Positions 46,394-54,958 of a stretch of 62,776 bases of DNA are shown here, piece after piece. This stretch comes from Candidatus Iainarchaeum sp. (lineage in GTDB: Archaea; Iainarchaeota; Iainarchaeia; Iainarchaeales; JAFCCW01), in the NCBI GenBank assembly GCA_017609985.1, contig JAFCCW010000005.1, positions 1-62,776 on the forward strand, in the 5' to 3' direction. Position 1 is the first letter of the stretch; each line of letters opens with the position of its first letter. Made by a program: the position numbers and the translations under genes. The notes beneath the pieces are model-generated. The model was not told the DNA's origin. It saw only the letters and a program-made list of their open reading frames with translations, and ran no database searches.

Positions 46394-48286
46394 ATGAAAA
46401 TGGAACTTGACTATAAAAAATTAGGATTAAAATGCGGAATAGAAGTGCACCAGCAGTTGGATACTGGAAAACTATTCTGCAGATGTCCTTCTCTTCTTAA
46501 AGAAACAGGAGGAGAAAATTCCCGCATTGTTAGGAGACTTAGGCCAGTTGCTTCTGAACTCGGAGAATTTGATGCAGCTGCACTTGAAGCTTTCAAAAAA
46601 GGAAACTATTTTGAATATCTTGCATTCGATGACTGCTGTTGCTTGGTGGAACTTGATGAAGAGCCCCCAATGAACGCAGACAGAGAAGCTCTTGAAACAG
46701 GTCTCAAGATTGCGTTGATGACAAAAGCAAGCATTGTGAATGAAGCAATTGTAATGAGAAAAGCAGTTATTGACGGGAGCAACACATCAGGATTTCAAAA
46801 AACAATGTTGTTAAGCCACGGCGGTTCAATAGATATAGGCAACAAAGAGATTGGCTTGCAGTCACTTGCATTGGAAGAAGATGCTGCCAGACCAATAGAG
46901 CAAAAGGGAAAAAAAATTGTTTACAGTCTTGACCGTCTTGGAATTCCCTTGCTTGAGCTTGCGACTGACCCTGACATGAATACACCTGAAGAAATCAAAA
47001 AAGGAGCAAAAAAGATAGGAGAACTGTTTAGAAGAACCTGCAAAGCAAGACGCGGTCTTGGATCAATCAGACAAGACCTTAATATTTCAATTAAAGAAGG
47101 CGCAAGAGTTGAAATAAAGGGAGTGCAAAACCTGTCAATAATTGAGGAAGCAGTGAAAAGGGAAGTACAGAGACAAATTTCACTCATTAAAATCAGAGAA
47201 GAACTTAGTAATCGGAAAATAGAAAAAAACCAGTTGAAAAACAATTTTGTTGAAATAACTGACGTGTTTTCTAAAAGCGATTCAAAAATGATAAAAGCAA
47301 CAATCGGCAATGGGCAAAAATCATTTGGAGTAAAGCTTTCAGGATTTGACGGATTGCTTGGGACAGAAATTCAGAAAGATAGAAGATTTGGAACAGAACT
47401 TGCAGACAATGTAAAAGCAAAAACTGGCTTGAAAGGAATTCTTCATAAAGATGAATTGCCAGGTTATGGTATTTCAGAAAAAGAAGTTGAGAAAGTAAAA
47501 GAAAAACTTGGGATTGAAGAACAAGACGGATTTGCTTTAGTGATTGGAAACAAAGAAGATTGCATTACTGGACTGGAAGCGGTTGTCAGCAGATGCAAAC
47601 AGGCTTTCAGCGGAGTGCCAGAGGAAACAAGAAATATTCTTGAAAACGGCAACACTGCTTACTCAAGACCTTTGCCCGGAGCTGCAAGAATGTATCCTGA
47701 AACAGACATTGAACCGGAAGAAATTTTAAAAAAAGAACTGAAAAGAATTAAAAAAAGTCTTCCCCTTACAGTTGAAGAACGAGAAAAACTTTACAAGACA
47801 AAGGGACTAAGTGAAAATCTTTCAGGAAAAATGAAGCTCAGCAACCAAGCCTGTTTCTTTGAAAAACTTTTGAAGAAAGGATTCAATGCAACAACCTCTG
47901 CAGTGCTTTTGCTTGAAACTGCTCGACAGATAGAGCGAGAAACAGGAAAAGAAATCCAAAAAACAGACATCGAAAAAATTCTTTTAATGGAGAAAACAGG
48001 AAAATTAACAAAGGATATTTTTGCTGAAGTTTTAAGAAAGATTTCAGAAGGCAACAGTGTTGAAGAGTCACTCAAAAAAGCAGGAACTGGAAACACTAGC
48101 TCAAAAGAAGTTGAAAAAATAATTGAAGAAATTGTTAAAAGAAATTCAAAAACAATTCAAGAAAAAGGAGACTTTGCCGTCAAAGCGTTAATGGGGGAGG
48201 CAATGAAGGAATTAAGAGGAAAAGCATCTGGCGAAGAGATTATGAAGCTTATTTCAAAAAAAATAGGAGAATCTAAAAATGCTTAA
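46394..48286 (+). CDS. gatE: Glutamyl-tRNA(Gln) amidotransferase subunit E
   Basis: ATG at 46394 (MKMELDYKKLGLKCGIEVHQQLDTG) is preferred to a GTG one codon earlier. The 630-residue protein has a GatB-like cradle domain: CGIEVHQQLDTGKLFCRCPS and HGGSIDIGNKEIGLQSLALEEDAARPIEQ. Next come SIRQDLNISIKEGARVEIKGVQNL, an AspRS-like GAD insert (~270-400) and a helical YqeY/tail domain for tRNA binding. GatE phosphorylates and amidates Glu on tRNA(Gln) with ammonia from GatD. It overlaps the next gene by 8 bases. Confidence 0.96.
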   Translation: MKMELDYKKLGLKCGIEVHQQLDTGKLFCRCPSLLKETGGENSRIVRRLRPVASELGEFDAAALEAFKKGNYFEYLAFDDCCCLVELDEEPPMNADREALETGLKIALMTKASIVNEAIVMRKAVIDGSNTSGFQKTMLLSHGGSIDIGNKEIGLQSLALEEDAARPIEQKGKKIVYSLDRLGIPLLELATDPDMNTPEEIKKGAKKIGELFRRTCKARRGLGSIRQDLNISIKEGARVEIKGVQNLSIIEEAVKREVQRQISLIKIREELSNRKIEKNQLKNNFVEITDVFSKSDSKMIKATIGNGQKSFGVKLSGFDGLLGTEIQKDRRFGTELADNVKAKTGLKGILHKDELPGYGISEKEVEKVKEKLGIEEQDGFALVIGNKEDCITGLEAVVSRCKQAFSGVPEETRNILENGNTAYSRPLPGAARMYPETDIEPEEILKKELKRIKKSLPLTVEEREKLYKTKGLSENLSGKMKLSNQACFFEKLLKKGFNATTSAVLLLETARQIERETGKEIQKTDIEKILLMEKTGKLTKDIFAEVLRKISEGNSVEESLKKAGTGNTSSKEVEKIIEEIVKRNSKTIQEKGDFAVKALMGEAMKELRGKASGEEIMKLISKKIGESKNA

Positions 48287-48797
48287 ATTAAATCTTGGGT
48301 GTGGATTAGATTACAAAAAAGGCTGGGTAAACATAGATATTGACAAACAAACAAATCCTGACAAAATAGTAAATCTGAATAAGGTTCCCTATCCTTTTGA
48401 AAAAAACTCAGTTGATGAAATAAATGCAAGTCACGTTATTGAACATTTAACTCTCTCCCCAATTGAGTTTTTACTGGAATGCAGAAGAATATTAAAGTAT
48501 GAGGGCAAACTGCACCTGCGTTATCCTAATTTTTATTTTTGGCGAAACAGGCTAAAGTTTTTGAAAGGCAAATTGCATGAAAAAAATGCTTTTCATCCGG
48601 AACATTTTCAAACAGTAACTCTGAAACCGTCATTGATACTTGAAATGGCAAGAATGATTGGCTACGACATAAGGGAAGGAAAACCAGCGTGCGGTGGTTT
48701 AAGCAGATTACTATTCAAGAATAACATTAATCTTAGAGAATATGAAATATATTTCATTATGCGCAAGCGCGGAGAAAAAACAAACAATAAAAAATGA
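48279..48797 (+). CDS. Class I SAM methyltransferase-like protein
   Basis: The 172-residue protein has the SAM motif LKLNLGCGLDYKKGWVNIDID, and then NSVDEINASHVIEHLTLSPIEFLLECRRILKYEGKLHLRYPN. These are motifs I and the post-I/IV region of small class I methyltransferases that modify lipids or glycans. The C-terminal half is short and may lack a complete substrate-binding cap. It overlaps the end of gatE by 8 bases and has no gene of the same pathway next to it. The substrate is unknown. Confidence 0.82.
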   Translation: MLKLNLGCGLDYKKGWVNIDIDKQTNPDKIVNLNKVPYPFEKNSVDEINASHVIEHLTLSPIEFLLECRRILKYEGKLHLRYPNFYFWRNRLKFLKGKLHEKNAFHPEHFQTVTLKPSLILEMARMIGYDIREGKPACGGLSRLLFKNNINLREYEIYFIMRKRGEKTNNKK

Positions 48798-48827
48798 ATC
48801 TGAAAAACAGAGTAAGGAGGAATTAAA

Positions 48828-49616
48828 ATGATTGAACTTTTTGAAAATTCAAAGCTCCCAATAAAATTGGATGAAGAGGCAATGAAAATTGTTATTGGAG
48901 AAGGACTAAGCGGGGGAGAATTAAGCATTCGAACAATTGAAGACATGCAACCTGTTCTTTCCGATGACAATGTTACTGAACCAAAAGAAAGCTACTTTAT
49001 GTACCGGGATATTTTTGAAGTAGAAAAAAGGCAGGTCATGAAAGAAAACTTTGCAAGATATGACATTACACTTATTCCAAACGGATTCATGGGAGACGAA
49101 CTAATAAAGACGTTTGGTCACTACCACCCGCTTGTTCCAAAAACAGAAGTAAGCTATCCAGAAGTATACGAAGTGATAAGCGGACAGGCTCTTTACCTGC
49201 TTCAAAAAGTTGATCCTGCAAATCCAGAAAAGGTTCTTGACTTTGCAGTAATGGAAGCAAAGCAGGGAGACAAGGCAGTTATGCCACCAAACTATGGGCA
49301 TGTTACAATAAACAATGGCTCCACCCCACTTGTGATGAGCAACTGGGTTGATTCAAGATTTGAATCAGAGTATGGAAAAATTAGAGAACTAAAGGGTTTT
49401 GCATGGTACTTCAAAAAAGACAGAGTAGTTGAAAAAAATAAATTATATCAAGAAGCTCCGGAACCAAGATACATTAAAGCAGAATCTGTTCCAAAATTTG
49501 GACTAAAAACTGGAGAGCCAATGTACCAAAGCTTTTTCGAAGAACCAAGCAAATTTGAATTCCTCGGAAAACCTCAAGAGCATATGGAAACATTTAATAA
49601 AGTCTTAAAGATATAG
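48828..49616 (+). CDS. pgi: Cupin-type glucose-6-phosphate isomerase
   Basis: The 262-residue protein belongs to the archaeal cupin PGI family. It has the metal site GHYHPLVPKTEVSYPEVYEVISGQALYLLQKVD (two His, Glu) and the final metal His in MPPNYGHVTINNG, with the usual TPLVMSNWV end of the barrel. It interconverts glucose-6-phosphate and fructose-6-phosphate with a bound iron or similar metal. The gene has a strong GGAGGAATT site before its ATG. The ROK-kinase gene follows by 8 bases, so the sugar phosphorylation and isomerisation steps are linked. Confidence 0.93.
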   Translation: MIELFENSKLPIKLDEEAMKIVIGEGLSGGELSIRTIEDMQPVLSDDNVTEPKESYFMYRDIFEVEKRQVMKENFARYDITLIPNGFMGDELIKTFGHYHPLVPKTEVSYPEVYEVISGQALYLLQKVDPANPEKVLDFAVMEAKQGDKAVMPPNYGHVTINNGSTPLVMSNWVDSRFESEYGKIRELKGFAWYFKKDRVVEKNKLYQEAPEPRYIKAESVPKFGLKTGEPMYQSFFEEPSKFEFLGKPQEHMETFNKVLKI

Positions 49617-49624
49617 ATAATTCC

Positions 49625-50488
49625 ATGGCCTCAATAGGAATTGACGTTGGCGGCTCAAAGATTCTAGGAATAGTTGCAGACTCAAAAGGACGAGTACACA
49701 AGAGCATTAAAGTTCCAACTCCAGCAATAGGAAGTAGAAAAGTTTTGCAAAGCATTAAAGATATTGTTCATGCTCTCTCCAATCACACAAAACCAAAAAA
49801 GATAGGAATTGGTTTTCCAGGATTTATTGAAGAAAACAGTAAAATAAAAAATCTCACAAACATAAAAGGTTTCAATAATTTTAATCTCAAAAAAAATCTT
49901 TGTTTTCCTGGCACAAAACTTGCAATAGACAATGATGTCAACTGCATGGCTCTCGCTGAAAAAAAATGGGGTGCGCTAAAAGACATAGAAAATGGACTAT
50001 GCATTACAATAGGAACAGGTGTGGGCGGCTCCCTTATTCTCAACGGAAAACTGTTCCGCGGTAGCAATGGATTTGCAGGAGAAATAGGACATATCATTGT
50101 TAAACAAGACGGATGGAAGTGTGGCTGTGGAAAAAAAGGATGCCTTGAATCAATGATAAACAAAAAAGCAGTTCGAAAACGAGCCATAAAAAAAGGTCTT
50201 GGAAATATTTCACCGCAAAAAGTAGAAGAATTATCTGAAAAAGGAAACAAGAAAGCAATAAAAGTATATGAAGAAACCGCACAATATCTCGCGATAGGGC
50301 TTGACAACGCAATACAACTATTTGACCCGGAAAAAATCGTGCTTGCCGGGGGAATATCAAACAGCAAAGTTCTCCTTAAAGAAACAATAAAACAAGTCAA
50401 GAAACTTTCAGTTTCAGGAAAAAAAGTTTTTATTCAAAAAAGCCCGCTTGGAAAAGAATCAGTTGCACTTGGCGCATCAATCTTATGA
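49625..50488 (+). CDS. ROK-family sugar kinase (glucokinase-like)
   Basis: The 287-residue protein is an ROK sugar kinase. It has SIGIDVGGSKILGIVAD (phosphate 1), LAIDNDVNCMALAEKKWG (catalytic Asp), ITIGTGVGGSLILNG, GFAGEIGHIIVKQDGWKCGCGKKGCLESMIN (zinc-binding CGC..GCLE) and IVLAGGISNSKVLL (adenosine). It should phosphorylate glucose or another hexose with ATP. It follows pgi closely on the same strand. Confidence 0.9.
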   Translation: MASIGIDVGGSKILGIVADSKGRVHKSIKVPTPAIGSRKVLQSIKDIVHALSNHTKPKKIGIGFPGFIEENSKIKNLTNIKGFNNFNLKKNLCFPGTKLAIDNDVNCMALAEKKWGALKDIENGLCITIGTGVGGSLILNGKLFRGSNGFAGEIGHIIVKQDGWKCGCGKKGCLESMINKKAVRKRAIKKGLGNISPQKVEELSEKGNKKAIKVYEETAQYLAIGLDNAIQLFDPEKIVLAGGISNSKVLLKETIKQVKKLSVSGKKVFIQKSPLGKESVALGASIL

Positions 50489-50494
50489 AAAAAG

Positions 50495-50665
50495 CTATTT
50501 CAAACCAATATATTTGTCTTTGCAGGATTGCGAACAAAATTTCTGATAATAAAGATGAGAACCTGTGTTTTCAACCTCTTTTCCGCATTCAAGACATTTT
50601 CTCTCAACCCCATAACCAGACTTTCCCAGCTTGGATTGTTTTTTAAGATAGTGACTAAAATCCAT
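50495..50665 (-). CDS. 56-residue zinc-finger mini-protein
   Basis: A short minus-strand frame reads MDFSHYLKKQSKLGKSGYGV then ERKCLECGKEVENTGSHLYY then QKFCSQSCKDKYIGLK. Two Cys pairs (CLECGKEV and CSQSC) form a likely zinc finger of the treble-clef or FYVE-like kind. A TATA-like ATACAGTATCG region lies upstream on that strand. The end lies 6 bases from the convergent ROK kinase stop. It is too short for length-based gene calls but looks conserved in design. The function is unknown, perhaps RNA or ribosome binding. Confidence 0.6.
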   Translation of the reverse strand: MDFSHYLKKQSKLGKSGYGVERKCLECGKEVENTGSHLYYQKFCSQSCKDKYIGLK

Positions 50666-50829
50666 TCAAACCAATAACATATTCTTCGATACTGTATAAA
50701 AATATATTCAAAAAAGCAGAATTGTTCGGAATTTAAACCAATAAAGTTTTTATACTAGTTAATGTCTATAGTCACTCGCGGGTAATCTATCACCCCCGAA
50801 TTCTGTAAAGAAGGCAAAAAAAGGCAAAG
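50666..50829 (+). other. Gene-free stretch with a hairpin
   Basis: Between the zinc mini-gene and the phosphatase promoter there is no supported gene. The sequence has a TATA-like GTTTTTATAC (50747-50756) followed about 30 bases later by CGCGGGTAATCTATCACCCCCG, which can fold as a weak hairpin. It could be a small RNA, but nothing decisive is visible. Confidence 0.35.
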
Positions 50830-50876
50830 GAGGAAAGTAAAAAAATCTGATTTATATATCTCTTTTTACTTTCCTC
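50830..50876 (+). promoter_or_regulatory. 14-bp inverted repeat around the TATA box before the MPGP-type gene
   Basis: GAGGAAAGTAAAAA (50830-50843) and its exact inverse TTTTTACTTTCCTC (50863-50876) flank a TATA box (TTTATATA, 50851-50858). The phosphatase/GH15 operon starts at 50972, which leaves a leader of about 90 bases containing several GAATGAAAA repeats. A sugar-responsive repressor is the natural inference. Confidence 0.7.
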
Positions 50877-50971
50877 TTATTTTTATCCAAAAATCTTCAA
50901 TCTTCAAAAATGAAAAGAATGAAAAGAATAAAAAGAATGAAAAATGAGAAAAACAAAACAAAGCTTTAATT

Positions 50972-51799
50972 ATGAGTTTGAAGATAATGCTAAAGATGAC
51001 AAAAAAAAGAATCGCAGTGTTCACTGACCTTGACGGAACACTTCTTGATCATTCAACTTATTCTTTTGATGCTGCAAAACCAGCAATAAAAATGTTGAAA
51101 AAGAACAAGATTCCACTTATTTTTTGTACTTCAAAAACAAGAGCAGAACAAGAACCGCTCAGAAAAAAAGTTGGAACAAAAGACCCTTTTATTGTAGAGG
51201 ACGGCTCTGCAATCTATATTCCAAAAGGATATTTTAAAACAAAAATCAGGTTTAGCAGAAAAACCAAAGACTATAACATAATTGAGTTCGGAACTCCATT
51301 TTCAAAAATAAAGAAAATAATGAAAGAACTCAAAAAAACAGTAGAGCTTGAAGCATTTCATGACATGAGTATTCCGGAAGTAATGAAAGACACAGGGCTT
51401 AACAGAAATATGGCAAAAAGAGCTCTTACCAGAGAATACTCAACAGGTTTTAAACTCAAAAACGAGAAAGACGAAAAAAAAGTCAGAGCATTCATGAAGA
51501 AAAAGAAACTTAACATAACTGTTGGTGGAAGATATTATCATGTATATGGGGGCGGCAGTGACAAGGGAAAAGCAGTTCTCAAGACAACAAAATTATTTGA
51601 AAAAGAATGGAAAGAAAAAGTTGAAAGCATTGCTTTAGGAGACAGCGAAAATGATTTTGCAATGCTGAAAGCAGCAGATAAAAGTACTCTTGTTGAAAGA
51701 CACAACAAGACTTTTTCTTCCGACAAATTTTGTCAAACAAAAGGAATTGGACCAATTGGATGGAATAAATTTGTAATGGAGGTGGTAAAAAATGATTAA
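50972..51799 (+). CDS. Mannosyl/glucosyl-3-phosphoglycerate phosphatase (HAD-IIB)
   Basis: The 275-residue protein is an HAD-superfamily phosphatase of the MPGP type. It has AVFTDLDGTLLDHSTYSFDAA (nucleophile Asp), PLIFCTSKTRAEQEPLRKKVG, PFIVEDGSAIYIP (the EDG motif of this family), KGKAVLKTTKLF, and ALGDSENDFAMLKAADKS (motif IV). It should remove phosphate from mannosyl- or glucosyl-3-phosphoglycerate to form a compatible solute. Alternative in-frame ATGs lie a few codons in. It overlaps the GH15-like gene by 8 bases, and a GpgS-like synthase gene follows on the other strand. Confidence 0.88.
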   Translation: MSLKIMLKMTKKRIAVFTDLDGTLLDHSTYSFDAAKPAIKMLKKNKIPLIFCTSKTRAEQEPLRKKVGTKDPFIVEDGSAIYIPKGYFKTKIRFSRKTKDYNIIEFGTPFSKIKKIMKELKKTVELEAFHDMSIPEVMKDTGLNRNMAKRALTREYSTGFKLKNEKDEKKVRAFMKKKKLNITVGGRYYHVYGGGSDKGKAVLKTTKLFEKEWKEKVESIALGDSENDFAMLKAADKSTLVERHNKTFSSDKFCQTKGIGPIGWNKFVMEVVKND

Positions 51800-52979
51800 C
51801 GCTAAAAAAGCAGAAGAAATATATCAAAAAAGCATTGAAGTTCTCAAAAGCGTTCAGCTTGACAATGGAGGCTGTCTTGCAACTCCAAAAGGAAAAAGAT
51901 ATCCCTTTGTTTACCCAAGAGACAACGCAATATGCATTCTTGGATTTATTGATGCTGGAATGCTTGAAGAAGCAAAAAGAGGACTTGAATTTATAATGAA
52001 AACACAGCGTAGAGAAGGCGCATTTCCTCAAAGAGTTGACACAAAGGGAAAAGACGCAAGCTACAAACCTATTCAGATTGACAGCACAGCACTTACAATT
52101 TATGCGTTCTCAAAATATTTTGAAAAAAGCGGAGACAAAGCATTTCTTGAAAAAAATTTTCCAAAATTAATCAAATCAGGAGAATACATTGTTAAAAATT
52201 TCCAAAAAGATAAAAATCTTGTTTTTACGCCAAACTCAATATTTGAATTTCCTCCTTTAGAAAAAGGACTTGAAATATGGGCTAATTCAACCTGTTGTGC
52301 AGCCATGAAAGAGCTTGGCAAAATGTCAAAAGCTCTTGGAAAAAACGGAAAAAAATGGACAGAATACAATACATTAATCAAAAAAGGAATCAAAAAATAT
52401 CTCTGGAGCAACAGGCTCAATGCATTCATAAAAAATGTAAGACTTAAGGAATCAAGTTCAGTGGACTCAAATCCGGAAGCTTCAGTTGCAGGACTTCCTG
52501 ATTTCGGAGTATTAAGTGATAAAGACAAAAAAGTAAAATCAACAATGAAAAGAATAGACCAAGAACTATGGGACAAAAAACTCGGCGGAATATGCAGATA
52601 CAAAAAATATATTGGACGAAACAACGGAGGCTATGGAGCTTGGCCCATGTTTTCATTAATGCTGTGCAGGCATTATATCAGAATAAATGACAGAAAAAAT
52701 GCTGACAGACATCTTAACTGGGTTATAAAAATTTCATACAAAAACCTGTTGCCGGAACATATTTCCACAACAAAAGAGTTCGAAGAATATGTGCAAGATT
52801 ACACTGACGGCGGAGTCCTAAGACCAGACAGACTTGTTCTGATAAAAAATGCAAGAAAACATCCTTTATTCAAAAAAGGGATTGCATATAGTACAACTCC
52901 TTTAATGTGGAGTCATGCAGAATTTATTAGAACCTGGGTTTTGTACAAGAAAGTCTTTAAGAAAAATAAGAAAAGCTAA
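51792..52979 (+). CDS. GH15-like glycoside hydrolase
   Basis: The 395-residue protein resembles the (alpha/alpha)6 barrel of GH15: SVQLDNGGCLATPKGKRYPFVYPRDNAICILGFIDAG. Then it has TQRREGAFPQRVDTKGKDASYKPIQIDSTALTIYAFSKYF, and NNGGYGAWPMFSLMLCRHYIR towards the end. The catalytic Glu residues cannot be assigned with confidence. The gene overlaps the MPGP-type phosphatase by 8 bases, so it may act on a glucosylglycerate- or trehalose-like solute. It lacks a signal peptide, so it acts in the cytoplasm. Confidence 0.75.
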   Translation: MINAKKAEEIYQKSIEVLKSVQLDNGGCLATPKGKRYPFVYPRDNAICILGFIDAGMLEEAKRGLEFIMKTQRREGAFPQRVDTKGKDASYKPIQIDSTALTIYAFSKYFEKSGDKAFLEKNFPKLIKSGEYIVKNFQKDKNLVFTPNSIFEFPPLEKGLEIWANSTCCAAMKELGKMSKALGKNGKKWTEYNTLIKKGIKKYLWSNRLNAFIKNVRLKESSSVDSNPEASVAGLPDFGVLSDKDKKVKSTMKRIDQELWDKKLGGICRYKKYIGRNNGGYGAWPMFSLMLCRHYIRINDRKNADRHLNWVIKISYKNLLPEHISTTKEFEEYVQDYTDGGVLRPDRLVLIKNARKHPLFKKGIAYSTTPLMWSHAEFIRTWVLYKKVFKKNKKS

Positions 52980-54031
52980 AATTCTTCAATTTCTTTCTTG
53001 AACTTTCTTCTATACTCATTCAAAGTAATAATTGGAGGTCTCTGAGTCTCAACTATCTCCTTTTTTCTGAGATGATAGTTTACTTTTCTCTTTTCTTTTT
53101 CGCTCTGCACAAGAGTATATGTTTTCTTTATTTTTTTTACAAGAATAAGCTTTCCGAGAGTATTAGCTCTCTTAGAAAAAACCTGAAGAATTCCAAAAGA
53201 CATTTCACTCAATTGTGAAAGATCGCTTGGCTTGTGCTTTAAACTAACAAGATCAACCTGACCCATAGACTTTAATCCAAACTTTTTGTCGACGTCAATA
53301 AGCATTCCTGTTTCAACACCATATCCTGTAAAAAAAGGAATTCTTTCAAACACGCCCCTATATCCAGCACACTGCCCGCTCAAAGGTTGAATAAATCCGC
53401 TGAGTGAAGGAAAATACATATTGAAAAGAGGCCTGACAAGAAGTTCAGTGACTCTGCCACCCCCAAGAGGTTCCTTGTAACGCCTTGCTTTTGCAGGGCG
53501 CTGAAAGAAAGCTTTTGTAAACTTTATTTTATTGTTTGTTAACAATGGTCCAACAAGACCGTAAACATATCTGGGGTGAATATTTTCAATATCCGCATCA
53601 ATCCAGATAATAATGTCTCCTTTTGCAAGATAAAGAGACTTCCAAAGATTCTCTCCCTTCCCTCTTGCTTTTCCGCGTCTCTTCAAAATCTTTTTTGCCT
53701 TATAAAAAGGAATTCCAAGACCTTCAACAATCTCCTTTGTTCCGTCCGTACTTCCGCTGTCAATAACAATAATTTCATCAATAAGTTTTCTGTGATCCAT
53801 CAAAGCTGATTTTAGAACAGAGATAACTTTGCCGACAGATTTTTCCTCGTTAAGCGTGGGAATACAGAGGCTTATCGAATGCTTGCCTTTGCGCTTGAGC
53901 TTTATAAGACGCTTTACGTCAGAATAACTCTGACTCTTAAAAGTGTTTTTTTCAAACCAGTCACAGACTCTCAAATCAGAGCACCAACTTTTGAATAAAA
54001 CTCCAAAATGTTTAAAAAGCACTCTAAACAA
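52976..54031 (-). CDS. Glucosyl-3-phosphoglycerate synthase-like GT-A glycosyltransferase
   Basis: The 351-residue protein has ISLCIPTLNEEKSVGKVISVLKSAL (nucleotide binding), IIVIDSGSTDGTKEI, IIIWIDADIENIHPRYVYGLVGPLL (metal-binding DAD-like motif) and FIQPLSGQCAGYRGVFERIPFFTGYGVETGMLIDV. The last is the hallmark of GpgS (GT81). It should transfer glucose from NDP-glucose to 3-phosphoglycerate. With the MPGP-type phosphatase nearby this makes a glucosylglycerate-type solute. It overlaps the GH15-like gene (4 bases) and the YdjC gene (8 bases). Confidence 0.88.
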   Translation of the reverse strand: MFRVLFKHFGVLFKSWCSDLRVCDWFEKNTFKSQSYSDVKRLIKLKRKGKHSISLCIPTLNEEKSVGKVISVLKSALMDHRKLIDEIIVIDSGSTDGTKEIVEGLGIPFYKAKKILKRRGKARGKGENLWKSLYLAKGDIIIWIDADIENIHPRYVYGLVGPLLTNNKIKFTKAFFQRPAKARRYKEPLGGGRVTELLVRPLFNMYFPSLSGFIQPLSGQCAGYRGVFERIPFFTGYGVETGMLIDVDKKFGLKSMGQVDLVSLKHKPSDLSQLSEMSFGILQVFSKRANTLGKLILVKKIKKTYTLVQSEKEKRKVNYHLRKKEIVETQRPPIITLNEYRRKFKKEIEEF

Positions 54032-54671
54032 GACAGGAAAAATCAGAAAGAACTATTTCAGAATCGTTAACAGCTTCCTTAAACTCGGAACTCAAAAGCA
54101 TTTTAAGGTCTTTTTCTTCTCTTTCCCGATTAAGAGAACTCTTACTTTCCGCTCCAAAATAACCTGGGTGAACCATTAGTTCAGTTACTCCGTTATCAAG
54201 AGACCCAAGGCTAAGAATTATTTCCTCAACCGAAAGGTTAAGAGAATTAATAAATGCGTCAGGAGTCTGCACTCCTTTCTTTTTCAACAAGTCCCTTGTT
54301 TTGAAATCCTTTGAACGAACTGGAAGAGATTTTTCCAGAGCAAAATCTGAAACATAGTCAATCACTTCTTTTCTTTCATCAGAAAATTTGTGAAAATCAA
54401 TATGTGTGGGAAGCCTGCTGAAAACTTTTTCAAAAACATAAAACTGTTCTTCAACAGCTGAACCCAACTCCTGTTTTCCAATATTTTTTAAATCCAAATG
54501 AAGTCCAATTCCAACATCAAGCTTGTCAATAAGACGAGGATTAAGGTTTTTGTTTTTAACCAACGCAGTAGTGCTGGTTACTGAACCAGCATTTATGCAT
54601 TCAATTATTCCTTTATCAAAAGAAGGAAAATATCCATAGTCGTCTGCATTCACAATAAGAAGTTTTTTCAC
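54024..54671 (-). CDS. YdjC/ChbG-family carbohydrate deacetylase
   Basis: The 215-residue protein fits YdjC/ChbG: LLIVNADDYGYFPSFDKGI (metal-binding Asp pair), GIGLHLDL, LPTHIDFHK (metal-binding His) and GVTELMVHPGYFG (active His). It is a metal-dependent deacetylase of N-acetylated sugars. It is co-directional with the GpgS-like gene (8-base overlap) and starts 4 bases inside the small zinc-protein gene, so all three form one leftward operon. The substrate is unknown, but the sugar context fits. Confidence 0.87.
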   Translation of the reverse strand: MKKLLIVNADDYGYFPSFDKGIIECINAGSVTSTTALVKNKNLNPRLIDKLDVGIGLHLDLKNIGKQELGSAVEEQFYVFEKVFSRLPTHIDFHKFSDERKEVIDYVSDFALEKSLPVRSKDFKTRDLLKKKGVQTPDAFINSLNLSVEEIILSLGSLDNGVTELMVHPGYFGAESKSSLNREREEKDLKMLLSSEFKEAVNDSEIVLSDFSCLV

Positions 54672-54898
54672 AACATCCCCTTGCCTGCTTTTCTCATTTT
54701 TCTATAACATTTCTTGTGCCAGAACTGACCAGCCCATTTTTTGTCACACTCTGTGCCACCGCACAAAGCACAAGTGCTTTCAGCATATTTTGCTTCATTA
54801 GAATCTTCCCGAACATCCTGATTTTCTTCGTCCTCTTCTATTTCCCGAGATTCGGAAGCACCATCTTTTTTTCCCTTTAACTTGTCAAGCAAACCCAT
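54668..54898 (-). CDS. Small zinc-binding protein
   Basis: ATG at 54898 (MGLLDKLKGKKDGASES) is preferred over the upstream in-frame ATG at 54928, which would add ten residues overlapping the promoter. The 76-residue protein has an acidic linker and the zinc-like module CALCGGTECDKKWAGQFWHKKCYRKMRK. It overlaps the ydjC-like gene by 4 bases (ATGA type). Such CxxC..HxxC mini-proteins are common but uncharacterised in DPANN archaea. Confidence 0.65.
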   Translation of the reverse strand: MGLLDKLKGKKDGASESREIEEDEENQDVREDSNEAKYAESTCALCGGTECDKKWAGQFWHKKCYRKMRKAGKGML

Positions 54899-54958
54899 TA
54901 AACCACCAATAATATAACTGGAATACAACTTAAAAGACTTTTTAACAAGATAATAAGT

